Source: Paraburkholderia rhizosphaerae
GTDB taxonomy: Bacteria > Pseudomonadota > Gammaproteobacteria > Burkholderiales > Burkholderiaceae
DNA: 64,000 nucleotides
Direction: 5' to 3'
NCBI RefSeq assembly: GCF_004366595.1
Contig: NZ_SORE01000012.1
Coordinates: forward strand, 174,025-238,024
Part shown: positions 52,895 to 61,930 of the stretch, piece after piece
Position numbering within the stretch: the stretch's first letter is position 1
Layout of the letters: each line of letters starts with the position of its first letter
Position numbers and translations under genes: made by a program
Notes under the pieces: model-generated
Databases searched by the model: none
What the model was told of the DNA's origin: nothing
The model's input: only the letters and a program-made list of their open reading frames with translations

Positions 52895-53218
52895 ATGCTG
52901 AAGCTGCTGCGCGCTCCGAACCTGATCATCGGCCAGCATTGGGTCAATCTGCTGGCCATCGCGGGTATCGCATCCGAGTTGCATAACCGCTATCTGAATG
53001 GCGCTTTGGGAGAAATCCCGGCCGATCAATGCGCGCCGGAATTATGGCTCGTCGACGAACGGGACGAAGCGCTGGCAAGACGGTTGATTGATGCAGCATC
53101 GCGTGGACCCGCGGCAGGGGCGCCCGCATGGCGCTGCGGTCATTGCGGGGAGACGCTTGAGCCGCAGTTCACGGTTTGCTGGCAATGCGGGACGCCGCGT
53201 AATCCGCTTGATGGCTGA
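52895..53218 (+). CDS. DUF2007-type protein with C-terminal zinc ribbon
   Basis: A 107-residue protein starting 3 bases after rsgA. The N-terminal half (LKLLRAPNLIIGQHWVNLLA and EIPADQCAPELWLVDERD) has the DUF2007 'putative signal transducing protein' pattern. The C-terminus carries two CxxC knuckles (CGHC and CWQC) of a small zinc ribbon. Likely in an operon with rsgA. Biochemical role unknown. Confidence 0.85.
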   Translation: MLKLLRAPNLIIGQHWVNLLAIAGIASELHNRYLNGALGEIPADQCAPELWLVDERDEALARRLIDAASRGPAAGAPAWRCGHCGETLEPQFTVCWQCGTPRNPLDG

Positions 53219-53285
53219 CGGATGACGCGGCTGCGAGATGCACGCGTCGCACGCGTCTTGCCGTCATTCAGATGCAAACTCGGGT

Positions 53286-54224
53286 TCAGGACAGCCAGAC
53301 CGCGATCGTCAACATCAGCAGCAGGATCATCCACAGAATCACCGCGCGCCATACGAGGCCGACCGCCGATTGCAGCGTGCGCGGCGTGCAGTCGTCGCCG
53401 ACCGTCATCGGTCCACCATCGCCGGTTGCGATCGCATCGAGGCTTGAAATTTCCGCGAGCGGCCCGGACAGGCGCGCACCGAGCGCGCCGCTGCCGGCCG
53501 CGAGCAGCACGCCGTCGTTCGGGTCGGGCCATTGGCGCGCGTGATTGCGCCACGCGTAGATCGCATCCTCGAAGTTGCCGACGATCGCAAAACCCAGCGA
53601 CGTCAACCGCGCCGGCACCCAGTCGATCACGAAGAACGCGCGCTGCGCGAACGTCGAAAATGCCGCGGTGCGCTCCTCGACCGGCTGCGACCACGCACGC
53701 GCCAGGTACTCGGCGACGCGGTACAGCACCGCGCCCGCCGGTCCGATCGGCACCAGAAACCAGAAGAACACGCCGAATACATGCCGATGCGATGCGACCA
53801 CCGCGTGAATCAGCGTATGGCGGACGATCTCGCTGACCGGCATATCGACCGTGTCGATGCCGGTCCATTCATTGAGAATTTCCCGCGCGCGCGGTACATC
53901 GTCGTTATTGAGCGCGAGATGGATATCGGTGAAATAGTGGCTGAACTGCCGGAAACCGAGCGTGAAGTAGACGATCACGACGTTCCACAGAAATGCGAGC
54001 ACGAAGTGGATCTGATATAGCACGAAATAGATCAGACCGACCGCGAGCGTCCACGGCAACACGACCACCAGCCATGCGAGCACGCCATGCCTTTCCTTGC
54101 CGGCGTCGAAGCCGTGTGCGGTCGATTCCGCGTGGTACTGCAGCAATGACGCGATCGGGTTGCTCGGCGACAACGCGCGGACCTGTTCGAGAATCAGAGC
54201 CAGCAATACGGAAAAAAAAGTCAT
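53286..54224 (-). CDS. CobD/CbiB-family membrane protein
   Basis: A 312-residue inner-membrane protein with about five hydrophobic segments. It begins MTFFSVLLALILEQVRAL and contains ALNNDDVPRAREILNEWTGI, then RHTLIHAVVASHRHVFGVFF and AEYLARAW. This pattern is the CobD/CbiB-like (AmpE-related) family common in beta-proteobacteria. No cobalamin genes are nearby, so a role in B12 synthesis is not supported here. ATG 54224 starts the conserved part. Confidence 0.82.
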   Translation of the reverse strand: MTFFSVLLALILEQVRALSPSNPIASLLQYHAESTAHGFDAGKERHGVLAWLVVVLPWTLAVGLIYFVLYQIHFVLAFLWNVVIVYFTLGFRQFSHYFTDIHLALNNDDVPRAREILNEWTGIDTVDMPVSEIVRHTLIHAVVASHRHVFGVFFWFLVPIGPAGAVLYRVAEYLARAWSQPVEERTAAFSTFAQRAFFVIDWVPARLTSLGFAIVGNFEDAIYAWRNHARQWPDPNDGVLLAAGSGALGARLSGPLAEISSLDAIATGDGGPMTVGDDCTPRTLQSAVGLVWRAVILWMILLLMLTIAVWLS

Positions 54225-54393
54225 GCGATGCGCCGTGCTATTCGAGTTATTGCGAGTTTTGCCGGGTTTTACATACGACCTTCTCGTTCGATCCGTACGA
54301 TAGCACAGGGTCGGATGTGTCTGATCCGCAGCGATTACAAACAGACAGCCTGCGCAAGCCAACGTTTGCGTGAGCGGATGCTCAACGGTGCGC

Positions 54394-55107
54394 TCAGGCC
54401 GCGAGGAAGCGATAGAAATTGCGTAACATGCCGGCCGTTGCGCCCCAGATAAAGTATTGGCGGCCGACCTCGCCTTCTTCCGCGCGCGGATAAGGCATTG
54501 CAAAAAAGCGACGCTCGCCCTCTTCCCAGCGCAACACGCGCACCTGATGGTTCGCCGGGTTCATCAGGAAGGCGAGCGGCACTTCGAAGATATCGGCCAC
54601 TTCGAGCGTATCGGCGCGTAGCGTAAACGGCGGATGCACGAGGCTCACCACTGGCGTCACGCGAAAGCCGGTGCTCGTCAGATAGTCGGGGAGCGCGCCG
54701 AGCACTTCGACACGCGCCCGATCGAGGCTCACTTCTTCCTGGGCTTCGCGCAGCGCGGTCTCGATCGTGTCCGCATCGGTCGGTTCGTGACGGCCGCCCG
54801 GAAAGCTCACTTGCCCGGCATGGTCGCTCAAATGATCGGCGCGCTGCGTCAGCAGCACGGTCAGGCCGGAATCGCGCTCGACGAGCGCGATCAGCACAGC
54901 CGCGACTCGCGGATCGGCGTCTTCGTTCCAGCGCACTTCGCGGGGCTCCTGTTCCCAGCGCAAGCGCTGCTCGAAACGGGCCCGCAGGCCGTCCGGGGTC
55001 AGGCGATCGGGCGTCACCGCAGGCAGATCGGCGCCCGTCGATTCAATCGGCAAGGACTCAGGCTTGAAAACCGGACGTGTGGGACGGACGGGACCGGACA
55101 ATGTCAT
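54394..55107 (-). CDS. NUDIX hydrolase, CoA pyrophosphatase type
   Basis: A 237-residue NUDIX protein. The Nudix box begins GGRHEPTDADTIETALREAQ and continues with EEVSL (about residues 104-128), preceded by LTQRADHLSDHAGQVSFPGG, the pattern of NudL/YeaB CoA diphosphatases that cut CoA to 4'-phosphopantetheine and 3',5'-ADP. An N-terminal extension of about 50 residues precedes the domain. It follows rplS on the minus strand beyond a terminator. Confidence 0.92.
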   Translation of the reverse strand: MTLSGPVRPTRPVFKPESLPIESTGADLPAVTPDRLTPDGLRARFEQRLRWEQEPREVRWNEDADPRVAAVLIALVERDSGLTVLLTQRADHLSDHAGQVSFPGGRHEPTDADTIETALREAQEEVSLDRARVEVLGALPDYLTSTGFRVTPVVSLVHPPFTLRADTLEVADIFEVPLAFLMNPANHQVRVLRWEEGERRFFAMPYPRAEEGEVGRQYFIWGATAGMLRNFYRFLAA

Positions 55108-55168
55108 CCTCGTAGCGAGTGTGGATAAGAAACTTCAGGACACTTCGCTATTTTGAACCACCAAAGAA

Positions 55169-55193
55169 AAAAGCACCCGAGACGGGTGCTTTT
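55169..55193 (-). terminator. Rho-independent terminator of the rpsP-rimM-trmD-rplS operon
   Basis: Read on the minus strand, an 11-bp stem AAAAGCACCCG/CGGGTGCTTTT with loop TCT ends in a run of T. It lies 11 bases beyond the rplS stop. Confidence 0.9.
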
Positions 55194-55204
55194 CCTTACA
55201 GCTT

Positions 55205-55588
55205 TTACTCCTGGGCAGCGCGGTCTTTCGACACCAGCTTTTCCTTGATCCGCGCCGACTTGCCCGAACGCTCGCGCAGGTAGTACAGCTTTGCACGGCG
55301 CACATCGCCACGGCGTTTCACGACGATGCTCGCGAGCAGCGGCGAGTATGTCTGGAACGTACGCTCGACGCCTTCGCCCGACGAGATCTTGCGGACGATG
55401 AACGACGAGTTGAGGCCACGGTTACGCTTCGCGATCACGACGCCTTCATACGCCTGGACACGCTTGCGGTTACCTTCGACGACGTTCACGTTGACGACCA
55501 CCGTATCGCCCGGGGCGAATTCGGGAATGGTCTTGCCAGCGAGCGCGCGCTCGATTTCTTCCTGCTCGAGTTTTGCAATCAGATTCAC
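55205..55588 (-). CDS. rplS: 50S ribosomal protein L19
   Basis: A 127-residue L19, located at the 30S-50S interface. The frame starts at GTG 55588 with a strong SD (AAGGAG) six bases upstream; there is no suitable ATG. Conserved parts are FAPGDTVVVNVNVVEG, RVQAYEGVVIAKRNRG and VKRRGDVRRAKLYYLRE. Last gene of the rpsP-rimM-trmD-rplS operon. Confidence 0.97.
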   Translation of the reverse strand: MNLIAKLEQEEIERALAGKTIPEFAPGDTVVVNVNVVEGNRKRVQAYEGVVIAKRNRGLNSSFIVRKISSGEGVERTFQTYSPLLASIVVKRRGDVRRAKLYYLRERSGKSARIKEKLVSKDRAAQE

Positions 55589-55751
55589 GATTGACTCCTT
55601 ATGCCATCTTGTCGGCGTTCGTACCTGCCTGGCTTGCTGCAATGCCCGGCGACGGCCCCGATAGAGGATGGATTCACAACTGGAACTGTCCACGCATGGA
55701 CTGCTCCGCCTGGGTCTCGCGCTTCGCGCGCCGCCGGCGTTCAACTTCCGG

Positions 55752-56516
55752 TCAGGCCTTCGCTTCGTTCGCGAGACTTGCAAGCCATGCCTCGTCGGCA
55801 CGGCTCAACAACTTGTTCGACCGCGCCCGCTCGATCAGATCGGGCCGCTTGTCGAGGGTATTGCGCAGCGCTTCGCGCCGACGCCACTGCTCGATTTCCG
55901 CATGATGGCCGCCTAGCAGCACATCGGGCACGCGCATGCCCTGGTAATCTTCGGGTCGCGTGTAGTGCGGGCAATCCAGCAAACCATCGACGAAACTGTC
56001 CTGCACCGCCGACTGCGCATCGTTAAGCACACCCGGCAGCTGCCGCACGACCGCATCCATCAACGCCATCGCCGGCAGTTCGCCGCCGGACAGCACGAAG
56101 TCGCCGAGGCTCACTTCTTCATCGACACAGCGCTCGATGAGCCGCTGGTCGATTGCTTCGTACCGGCCGCAGAGCAGAATCAGGCCGGGCTGCGCTGCAA
56201 AGCGCATCACGCTGCCGTGATCGAGTGTCGTGCCTTGCGGCGACATCATCACGACGCGCGAGCCTTCGATGCCCTGCTGCGCCTGCGCCGCTCTGGCCGC
56301 GCCGATCGCGTCTTCGAGCGGTCTGGCCAGCATCACCATGCCGGGACCGCCGCCGTAGGGACGATCGTCGACCGTGCGGTAGTTGTCGGTGGTGAAATCG
56401 CGTGGATTCCACGTGCGCAACCCGAAGCGCTGCTGTTTCACCGCGCGGCTGGTGATGCCCGATTCGGTCAGCGCGCGAAACATATCCGGAAAGAGCGTGA
56501 CGACGTCGAACTGCAT
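55752..56516 (-). CDS. trmD: tRNA (guanine-N1)-methyltransferase
   Basis: A 254-residue SPOUT methyltransferase that makes m1G37 in tRNA. Knotted-fold motifs are RPYGGGPGMVM-like (DDRPYGGGPGMVMLA), LLCGRYEAIDQRLIE and FVLSGGELPAMALMDAVVR. The start at ATG 56516 (MQFDVVTLFPDMF) has GGGGAGAG as SD; ATG 56528 is an upstream alternative. Confidence 0.97.
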   Translation of the reverse strand: MQFDVVTLFPDMFRALTESGITSRAVKQQRFGLRTWNPRDFTTDNYRTVDDRPYGGGPGMVMLARPLEDAIGAARAAQAQQGIEGSRVVMMSPQGTTLDHGSVMRFAAQPGLILLCGRYEAIDQRLIERCVDEEVSLGDFVLSGGELPAMALMDAVVRQLPGVLNDAQSAVQDSFVDGLLDCPHYTRPEDYQGMRVPDVLLGGHHAEIEQWRRREALRNTLDKRPDLIERARSNKLLSRADEAWLASLANEAKA

Positions 56517-56540
56517 CGCTCTCCCCATTCAGCGAGTCAT

Positions 56541-57281
56541 TCAGTAATCGGCTTCCCAGTCGACGATGATGCGCTTCGCCGCCTGATCCACCGTCTTCAC
56601 ATAAACACCGACAAACGGAATCAGCCGTTCACCGGTCACCGGCTTGCCGTCTTTGCCCGTCGCCGGATATTCGATGCGCAACACGGACTGCGCACCGTTG
56701 TCGATCATGTCGGCCACTTTGCCCAGTTCGACGCCCGCCTCGTTGACGACGTCAAGACCCAGCAGATCGACCCAGTAATACTCGTCGGCGGCCAGCGCCG
56801 GGAAGTCGCTGCGGCCCACGTACACGCGATAGCCACGCAGCAGAAGCGCCGCATCGCGGCCCGCGACACCGCCCAGTTGAGCGACGACGCTGTCGGCGTG
56901 CACTTTCGCCTGCCCGACCGGTGCTGACTTGCGCTCGTATGCTTGCTGTTGCCCACGCGGTGGCGTTTTCAGCAGCCACCAGCGCTTCGCGGAGAGCAAT
57001 GCATCGCCGCCTTGGCCGGCGCTCGAGTGCGCAGCGACCTTGACCCAGCCCTTGAGACCATAGGCATCGACGATCGCGCCGACTTCGACCGCATCGTCCG
57101 GCCAGCTTTCGGCAGATTCATCCTGGATGACCTGAACCTGGACGACCTGCGCTTGCGTGGCCTGCTGTTGCGCTTCGGACGCTGCGGCGCTTCGAGCGCC
57201 GGGTTTCCGGGCGAATACCCCGAACGACGCGCCAGACGCCGCCTTTGCGCGACTCGAACTGTCAGAATCACGCGCGGACAT
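56541..57281 (-). CDS. rimM: 16S rRNA processing protein RimM
   Basis: A 246-residue RimM, a 30S maturation factor binding S19. After an N-terminal extension rich in Ala, Gln and Ser (about 1-62, longer than in E. coli, whose RimM has 182 residues) come the RimM domain (VEVGAIVDAYGLKGWVKV) and the PRC barrel (EYYWVDLLGLDVV, FVGVYVKTVD). Second gene of the operon. Confidence 0.95.
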   Translation of the reverse strand: MSARDSDSSSRAKAASGASFGVFARKPGARSAAASEAQQQATQAQVVQVQVIQDESAESWPDDAVEVGAIVDAYGLKGWVKVAAHSSAGQGGDALLSAKRWWLLKTPPRGQQQAYERKSAPVGQAKVHADSVVAQLGGVAGRDAALLLRGYRVYVGRSDFPALAADEYYWVDLLGLDVVNEAGVELGKVADMIDNGAQSVLRIEYPATGKDGKPVTGERLIPFVGVYVKTVDQAAKRIIVDWEADY

Positions 57282-57399
57282 CAGTTGACCTCACTGCTGA
57301 CACCCGTCAAACCTGTTCATCGGACTGCTCCCACGACGACGCCCGCGGCGTGCGCGGCCGGCGACCGATGCCCAGCCAACTCAGATGAGCCGACTGTCA

Positions 57400-57654
57400 T
57401 TAAGCAGCCGGTTGCGCCTTTTGCGCTTCCTTCACGAGACGCTGAACCGTTTCCGACAGTTGCGCGCCAACGCTTTGCCAGTGGGTCAGACGGTCTTGCG
57501 CGATACGCAGCGCTTCGCCCTTGCTCGCGACCGGGTTGTAGAAGCCGATGCGCTCGATGAAACGGCCGTCACGGCGGTTACGCGAATCGGTAGCGACGAT
57601 GTTGTAGAACGGGCGCTTCTTCGAGCCGCCACGAGCCAAGCGGATGATGACCAT
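57400..57654 (-). CDS. rpsP: 30S ribosomal protein S16
   Basis: An 84-residue S16 beginning MVIIRLARGGSKKRPFYNIV, with DGRFIERIGFYNP. First gene of the rpsP-rimM-trmD-rplS operon and directly downstream of a near-consensus promoter. Confidence 0.98.
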   Translation of the reverse strand: MVIIRLARGGSKKRPFYNIVATDSRNRRDGRFIERIGFYNPVASKGEALRIAQDRLTHWQSVGAQLSETVQRLVKEAQKAQPAA

Positions 57655-57699
57655 ACTTAAAGTCCTTGAAAACCGGGTTCGGAACTACTGAAACACGCG

Positions 57700-57728
57700 A
57701 TTATAGCTGGAAAGCGACGCCATAACAA
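57700..57728 (-). promoter_or_regulatory. Sigma-70 promoter of the rpsP operon
   Basis: On the minus strand, TTGTTA (57728-57723), a 17-base spacer and a perfect TATAAT (57705-57700), with the rpsP ATG 46 bases downstream of the -10. The rest of the 306-base gap to the TM2 gene shows nothing further. Confidence 0.88.
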
Positions 57729-57960
57729 ACACTTACCGGGGTAAAGTGAGCGCCCCGGCTTTTCTGCTGCTGCTTATTTGCAACTGGCTACAACCGCACG
57801 CCCGTCAAAACGTCAGAACAACAGCCTGCAACCGGCCGGCCGGACCGGCGCCCGCGTCATCGCGCCACCTGACCAGCACGATGCGCGCGGCGTAGAATGC
57901 GCGTCGGCGCTCACGCCACCGGGCCGCGCCGCCCGTCACGTCATCCCGCTGCTTACTTTC

Positions 57961-58425
57961 ATGTCGACTGCCTTGCATCCCGCGCGTTTTCGCTCCAAAA
58001 CCATTACCGCCGCACTCGCGTTCTTCTTCGGATCGCTTGGCGCGCATCGCTTCTACCTGTATGGCGGCCGCGACCTGTTCGGCTGGGCGCACATCGTCGG
58101 TACGCTGATCGGCGTGCCGGGTTTGCTGCTGCTGATGGCCACGCAGCGTGCTTCGCTGCTCGGCTGGGTGCTCGTGGTGCCTGGTGCGATTTCACTGCTT
58201 GCCGCCTTTCTGGCCGCGATGGTCTACGGGCTGCGCCCCGACGAGAAATGGGACGCACAATTCAATGCACACAGCGAGCGCTACAGCGAGTCCGGCTGGA
58301 CGGTGGTCTTTGTGGTGATCTTTTCGCTGCTGATCGGCGCGTTTCTGCTAATGACAGGTCTCGCGCTGACGTTTCAAACGTATTTCGAGTCGCAGGTGGA
58401 GGCGGCTAAGTCGTTGTCGCAATAG
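57961..58425 (+). CDS. TM2-domain membrane protein
   Basis: A 154-residue protein. The TM2 signature (TITAALAFFFGSLGAHRFYL, then GRDLFGWAHI) forms two helices at about 15-65, followed by two more hydrophobic segments (about 66-85 and 110-135). ATG 57961 gives the normal family N-terminus. Function of bacterial TM2 proteins is unclear. Confidence 0.88.
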   Translation: MSTALHPARFRSKTITAALAFFFGSLGAHRFYLYGGRDLFGWAHIVGTLIGVPGLLLLMATQRASLLGWVLVVPGAISLLAAFLAAMVYGLRPDEKWDAQFNAHSERYSESGWTVVFVVIFSLLIGAFLLMTGLALTFQTYFESQVEAAKSLSQ

Positions 58426-58516
58426 CCGACGAGTCATTGTCCAGCGACTGAGCGGGCGCCATAAACGCCGGCCGGAGCCGCCAACTGCTCGGGCCTGCCG
58501 CTGCCGCGCCACCCGC

Positions 58517-59710
58517 CTAGAAGAGATCCAGCTGCGGGTCGTCGGCGGCGGGCCGCCGCGCAGGCTCAACGCGGCGAAACTGCGACATATCGAGAATGCC
58601 GTGCTGACGCGCATTCAATCCGAGCCTTCGCGTCGCCTTCGCAAAGCGCTGTTTCAGCAAATCCGCCCACAGCCCCTCGCCTTTCATCCGATGCGCGAAC
58701 GACGCATCGTAATCCTTGCCGCCGCGCATATCGCGCACACGGCTCATCACGCGGTCCGCGCGGTCGGGAAAATGTGCAGCCAGCCAGTCTTTGAATAGCG
58801 GCGCGACCTCCCAGGGCAGACGCAGCACGATGTAACTCGCGCTTGTCGCTCCCGCTTGCGCGCAGGCGTCGAGCACCCGCTCCAGATCCGGCTCGGTGAC
58901 GAATGGAATGATCGGTGCAATGCTGACGCCGACCGGCACGCCGGCATCGGCAAGCGTGCGGATCGTGCGCAGGCGCCGCGACGGCGTTGCCGCGCGTGGC
59001 TCGAGCGTACGCGCGATGTCCGCATCGAGCGTCGTGATCGTGATGGCTGCCATCACCTGGCCGCGCTCGGCCATCGGCGCGAGCAGATCGAGTTCGCGTT
59101 CGATCAGTGACGACTTGGTGATCGCGGCGAACGGATGATGCCGCTCGTGCAGCACTTCGATCACGCGCCGCGTAATAAGCAACTCGCGCTCGACCGGCTG
59201 CCACGCGTCGGTGTTGACGCCGAGCGCGATCGGCTCGGGCACGTAATTCTTTTTCGATAGCTCGCGCGCGAGCAGTTCCGACGCGTTGACCTTCGCGTAG
59301 ATCCGGCTTTCGAAATCGAGCCCCGGCGACAAACCCAGATAGCTGTGGGTCGGGCGCGCAAAGCAGTAAATGCAGCCGTGCTCGCAGCCACGATACGGAT
59401 TCAGCGACACGCTAAACGGAATGTCTGGCGATGCGTTATGCGTGAGGATGCTTTTCGCCCGCTCTTCGAACACCTGGGTGCGCAGCGCGACGCCTTCGCC
59501 GTCTTCGCCAGGCTCGGTATAGGTCGCCCAGCCGTCATCGACCGCGTCGCGCTGATCGACTTCGTAGCGGCCTTGCAGATTGGTCACCGCGCCGCGCCCT
59601 TTGCGTGGCGCAGGCGGCGCGACCGGAAATTCACGGTCGGCATCGTACGAGGCGTCGGGCGACGAATCGTGCGGACGATTGGAGTGGGAGTCGGAGTCGG
59701 CGTCGTTCAA
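58517..59710 (-). CDS. PA0069-family radical SAM protein (SOS-associated)
   Basis: About 397 residues. The radical SAM cluster motif is CEHGCIYC, within the family pattern NPYRGCEHGCIYCFARPTH, followed by KVNASELLARELSKK and GVNTDAWQPVER typical of the PA0069/Rv2578c family (SplB-related, function unknown). The start is uncertain: TTG 59710 is used because a LexA box lies 28 bases upstream; GTG 59800 would put the box inside the gene. PA0069 of Pseudomonas aeruginosa and Rv2578c of Mycobacterium tuberculosis are known LexA-regulon members. Confidence 0.88.
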   Translation of the reverse strand: MNDADSDSHSNRPHDSSPDASYDADREFPVAPPAPRKGRGAVTNLQGRYEVDQRDAVDDGWATYTEPGEDGEGVALRTQVFEERAKSILTHNASPDIPFSVSLNPYRGCEHGCIYCFARPTHSYLGLSPGLDFESRIYAKVNASELLARELSKKNYVPEPIALGVNTDAWQPVERELLITRRVIEVLHERHHPFAAITKSSLIERELDLLAPMAERGQVMAAITITTLDADIARTLEPRAATPSRRLRTIRTLADAGVPVGVSIAPIIPFVTEPDLERVLDACAQAGATSASYIVLRLPWEVAPLFKDWLAAHFPDRADRVMSRVRDMRGGKDYDASFAHRMKGEGLWADLLKQRFAKATRRLGLNARQHGILDMSQFRRVEPARRPAADDPQLDLF

Positions 59711-59737
59711 GGCTGCACACTGAAAGCAACAGGATAC

Positions 59738-59753
59738 CTGTACAAATATACAG
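59738..59753 (-). promoter_or_regulatory. LexA (SOS) box of the PA0069-type radical SAM gene
   Basis: CTGTACAAATATACAG, an exact CTGT-N8-ACAG palindrome with the AT-rich core typical of LexA sites, just upstream of the gene. It indicates DNA-damage induction. Confidence 0.8.
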
Positions 59754-59814
59754 TGTTTATGCCGTTTGTCGAGGCTGTCCGCGGGCCTCCATTGAGCCAC
59801 CCGCGACGCGCGCG

Positions 59815-60303
59815 TCAGTCGCCCACGGCAATTGTGAGCGTCTCCTTGATCTCCTCCATGACAACATAACTCTTCGACTGCACCGCGCCGGGCAGCTGCA
59901 ACAGGATGTCGCCAAGCAACTTCCGGTAGTCAGCCATTTCGCCGATGCGCGCCTTGATCAGATAGTCGAAATCCCCCGATACCAGATGGCATTCGAGCAC
60001 TTCAGGAATCTTCTGCACTTCGCGCCGGAACTGGTCGAACATGTTGCCGCTTTTGTGATCCAGCGTGATTTCGACGAACACCAGCAGCGCGGCGCCGAGT
60101 TCGGCAGGATTCAGCCGTGCGTAATAGCCGGTGATCACGCCGTCGCGCTCCATTCGCTTCACACGCTCGATGCACGGCGTGACCGACAGGCCGACCTGTT
60201 CCGCGAGGTCTTTCATCGCAACGCGGCCGTCCTGTTGCAGTACGCGCAGGATCTTGTGGTCGATTTTGTCGAGCGCACGCACCGGCTGACGCTGGGTTCT
60301 CAT
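59815..60303 (-). CDS. lrp: Lrp/AsnC-family transcriptional regulator
   Basis: A 162-residue regulator: winged HTH at 10-65 (DKIDHKILRVLQQDGRVAMK, LAEQVGLSVTPCIERVKRME), then the RAM/AsnC ligand-binding domain (FVEITLDHKSGNMF, VSGDFDYLIKARI). It diverges from dadA across a 191-base, AT-rich gap, as Lrp-type activators of D-alanine catabolism often do, so dadA is its likely target. Confidence 0.94.
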   Translation of the reverse strand: MRTQRQPVRALDKIDHKILRVLQQDGRVAMKDLAEQVGLSVTPCIERVKRMERDGVITGYYARLNPAELGAALLVFVEITLDHKSGNMFDQFRREVQKIPEVLECHLVSGDFDYLIKARIGEMADYRKLLGDILLQLPGAVQSKSYVVMEEIKETLTIAVGD

Positions 60304-60494
60304 GTTATTACTAAAAATTGAAGAAATACGATAACAAAACCTGCCTCGACGCCCATAGTATAGCGGTTAACACTGGACATCCCGCATATCAGTTTGTTAA
60401 TCGCCCGTGAGCATTGGCATCAGCCCGGCAACAGCGAATTGACACAGAAGATGAAGATACGGCGTGCCCTGCAATCTACTGGAGTGGAACAGCT

Positions 60495-61781
60495 ATGCGT
60501 GTCGTCGTTCTAGGCAGTGGCGTCGTCGGCGTGACGAGTGCTTATTATCTCGCCCGCGCGGGCCATGAAGTCACCGTCATCGATCGCGAGGCCGGCCCGG
60601 CGCTCGAAACGAGCTTTGCAAACGCGGGGCAGATTTCGCCCGGCTACGCATCGCCATGGGCCGCGCCCGGCGTGCCGATGAAAGCCGTCAAATGGATGTT
60701 CCAGAAACACGCGCCGCTCGCCATTCGTCTCGACGGCACGCAATTCCAGTTGCAATGGATGTGGCAGATGCTGCGCAATTGCACGTCGGAGCGCTACGCG
60801 GTGAACAAGGCGCGCATGGTGCGCCTCGCCGAATATAGCCGCGACTGCCTGCAGGCATTGCGCGCGGAATCCGGCATTCAATACGAAGGCCGCACCGGCG
60901 GCACGCTGCAACTGTTCCGCACGCAGAAGCAGCTGGATGGCGCCGCGAAAGACGTCGCGGTGCTGAAAGAAGCGAACGTGCCATATGAACTGCTGATGCC
61001 CGCCGAACTCGCGCGCGCCGAACCGGCACTCGCCGCGACCGCGCACAAGCTGACCGGTGGCTTGCGTCTGCCCGGCGACGAAACCGGCGACTGCCAGCTG
61101 TTCACCACGCGACTCGCAACGCTCGCCGAACAGATCGGCGTGCGCTTTCGCTTCAATACGCCGATCAATGCGCTGCTGATGGAGGGCGGCCGCGTCGGCG
61201 GAGTCAAATGCGGCGATCAGACGGTGCGCGCGGACGCGTTCGTGGTCGCGCTCGGTTCGTATTCGACGCAGTTCCTGAAGAATCTGATCCGGATTCCGGT
61301 CTATCCGCTGAAGGGCTATTCGCTGACCGCGCCGGTCGTCGATTCGTCGGCGGCTCCGGTATCGACCGTGCTCGACGAAACCTACAAGATCGCGATCACG
61401 CGTTTCGACGATCGGATTCGCGTCGGTGGCATGGCGGAGATTGTCGGCTTCGATAAAGCGCTGAGAAACGCACGTCGCGAAACGCTCGAGATGTGCGTGA
61501 ACGATCTGTTCCCGGGCGGCGGCGATACGTCGAAGGCGACGTTCTGGACCGGTCTGCGTCCGATGACGCCGGATGGCACGCCGATCGTCGGCCGCACGCC
61601 GGTGTCGAACCTGTTCCTGAACACGGGGCACGGCACGCTCGGCTGGACGATGTCGTGCGGCTCAGGGCAATTGCTGGCGGATCTGATCTCGGGCAGGAAG
61701 CCGGCGATCCAGTCGAACGACCTGTCCGTGCATCGCTACGACCGCGAGTTCGGCGCGACGCCGCGTCCGGCATACGCGTGA
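60495..61781 (+). CDS. dadA: D-amino acid dehydrogenase small subunit
   Basis: A 428-residue FAD enzyme that oxidatively deaminates D-amino acids, mainly D-alanine, feeding electrons to the respiratory chain. The dinucleotide motif VLGSGVVGVTSAYYLARAGH at the N-terminus, ETSFANAGQISPGYASPWA and the C-terminal NTGHGTLGWTMSCGSGQLL are typical. SD TGGAGTGGAAC precedes the ATG. No dadX (alanine racemase) is adjacent. Confidence 0.96.
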   Translation: MRVVVLGSGVVGVTSAYYLARAGHEVTVIDREAGPALETSFANAGQISPGYASPWAAPGVPMKAVKWMFQKHAPLAIRLDGTQFQLQWMWQMLRNCTSERYAVNKARMVRLAEYSRDCLQALRAESGIQYEGRTGGTLQLFRTQKQLDGAAKDVAVLKEANVPYELLMPAELARAEPALAATAHKLTGGLRLPGDETGDCQLFTTRLATLAEQIGVRFRFNTPINALLMEGGRVGGVKCGDQTVRADAFVVALGSYSTQFLKNLIRIPVYPLKGYSLTAPVVDSSAAPVSTVLDETYKIAITRFDDRIRVGGMAEIVGFDKALRNARRETLEMCVNDLFPGGGDTSKATFWTGLRPMTPDGTPIVGRTPVSNLFLNTGHGTLGWTMSCGSGQLLADLISGRKPAIQSNDLSVHRYDREFGATPRPAYA

Positions 61782-61837
61782 TGCGCGCGGCAGTGGCAGC
61801 CGCATAGGCTTCGCGGCCGTGCTGCGCATGCTATAAA

Positions 61838-61868
61838 GAACGGCGCTTCGCTGTGCGAAGCGCCGTTC
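61838..61868. terminator. Terminator between convergent dadA and the acyl-CoA dehydrogenase gene
   Basis: A 14-bp perfect stem GAACGGCGCTTCGC/GCGAAGCGCCGTTC with loop TGT, followed on the plus strand by TCTTTTGCTTTTT-like sequence. Confidence 0.9.
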
Positions 61869-61930
61869 TCTTTTGCTTTTTCGTTCGCGCCGGACCACCA
61901 GCGCGTCAGACCTGAGCGGTTCGCCAACAT

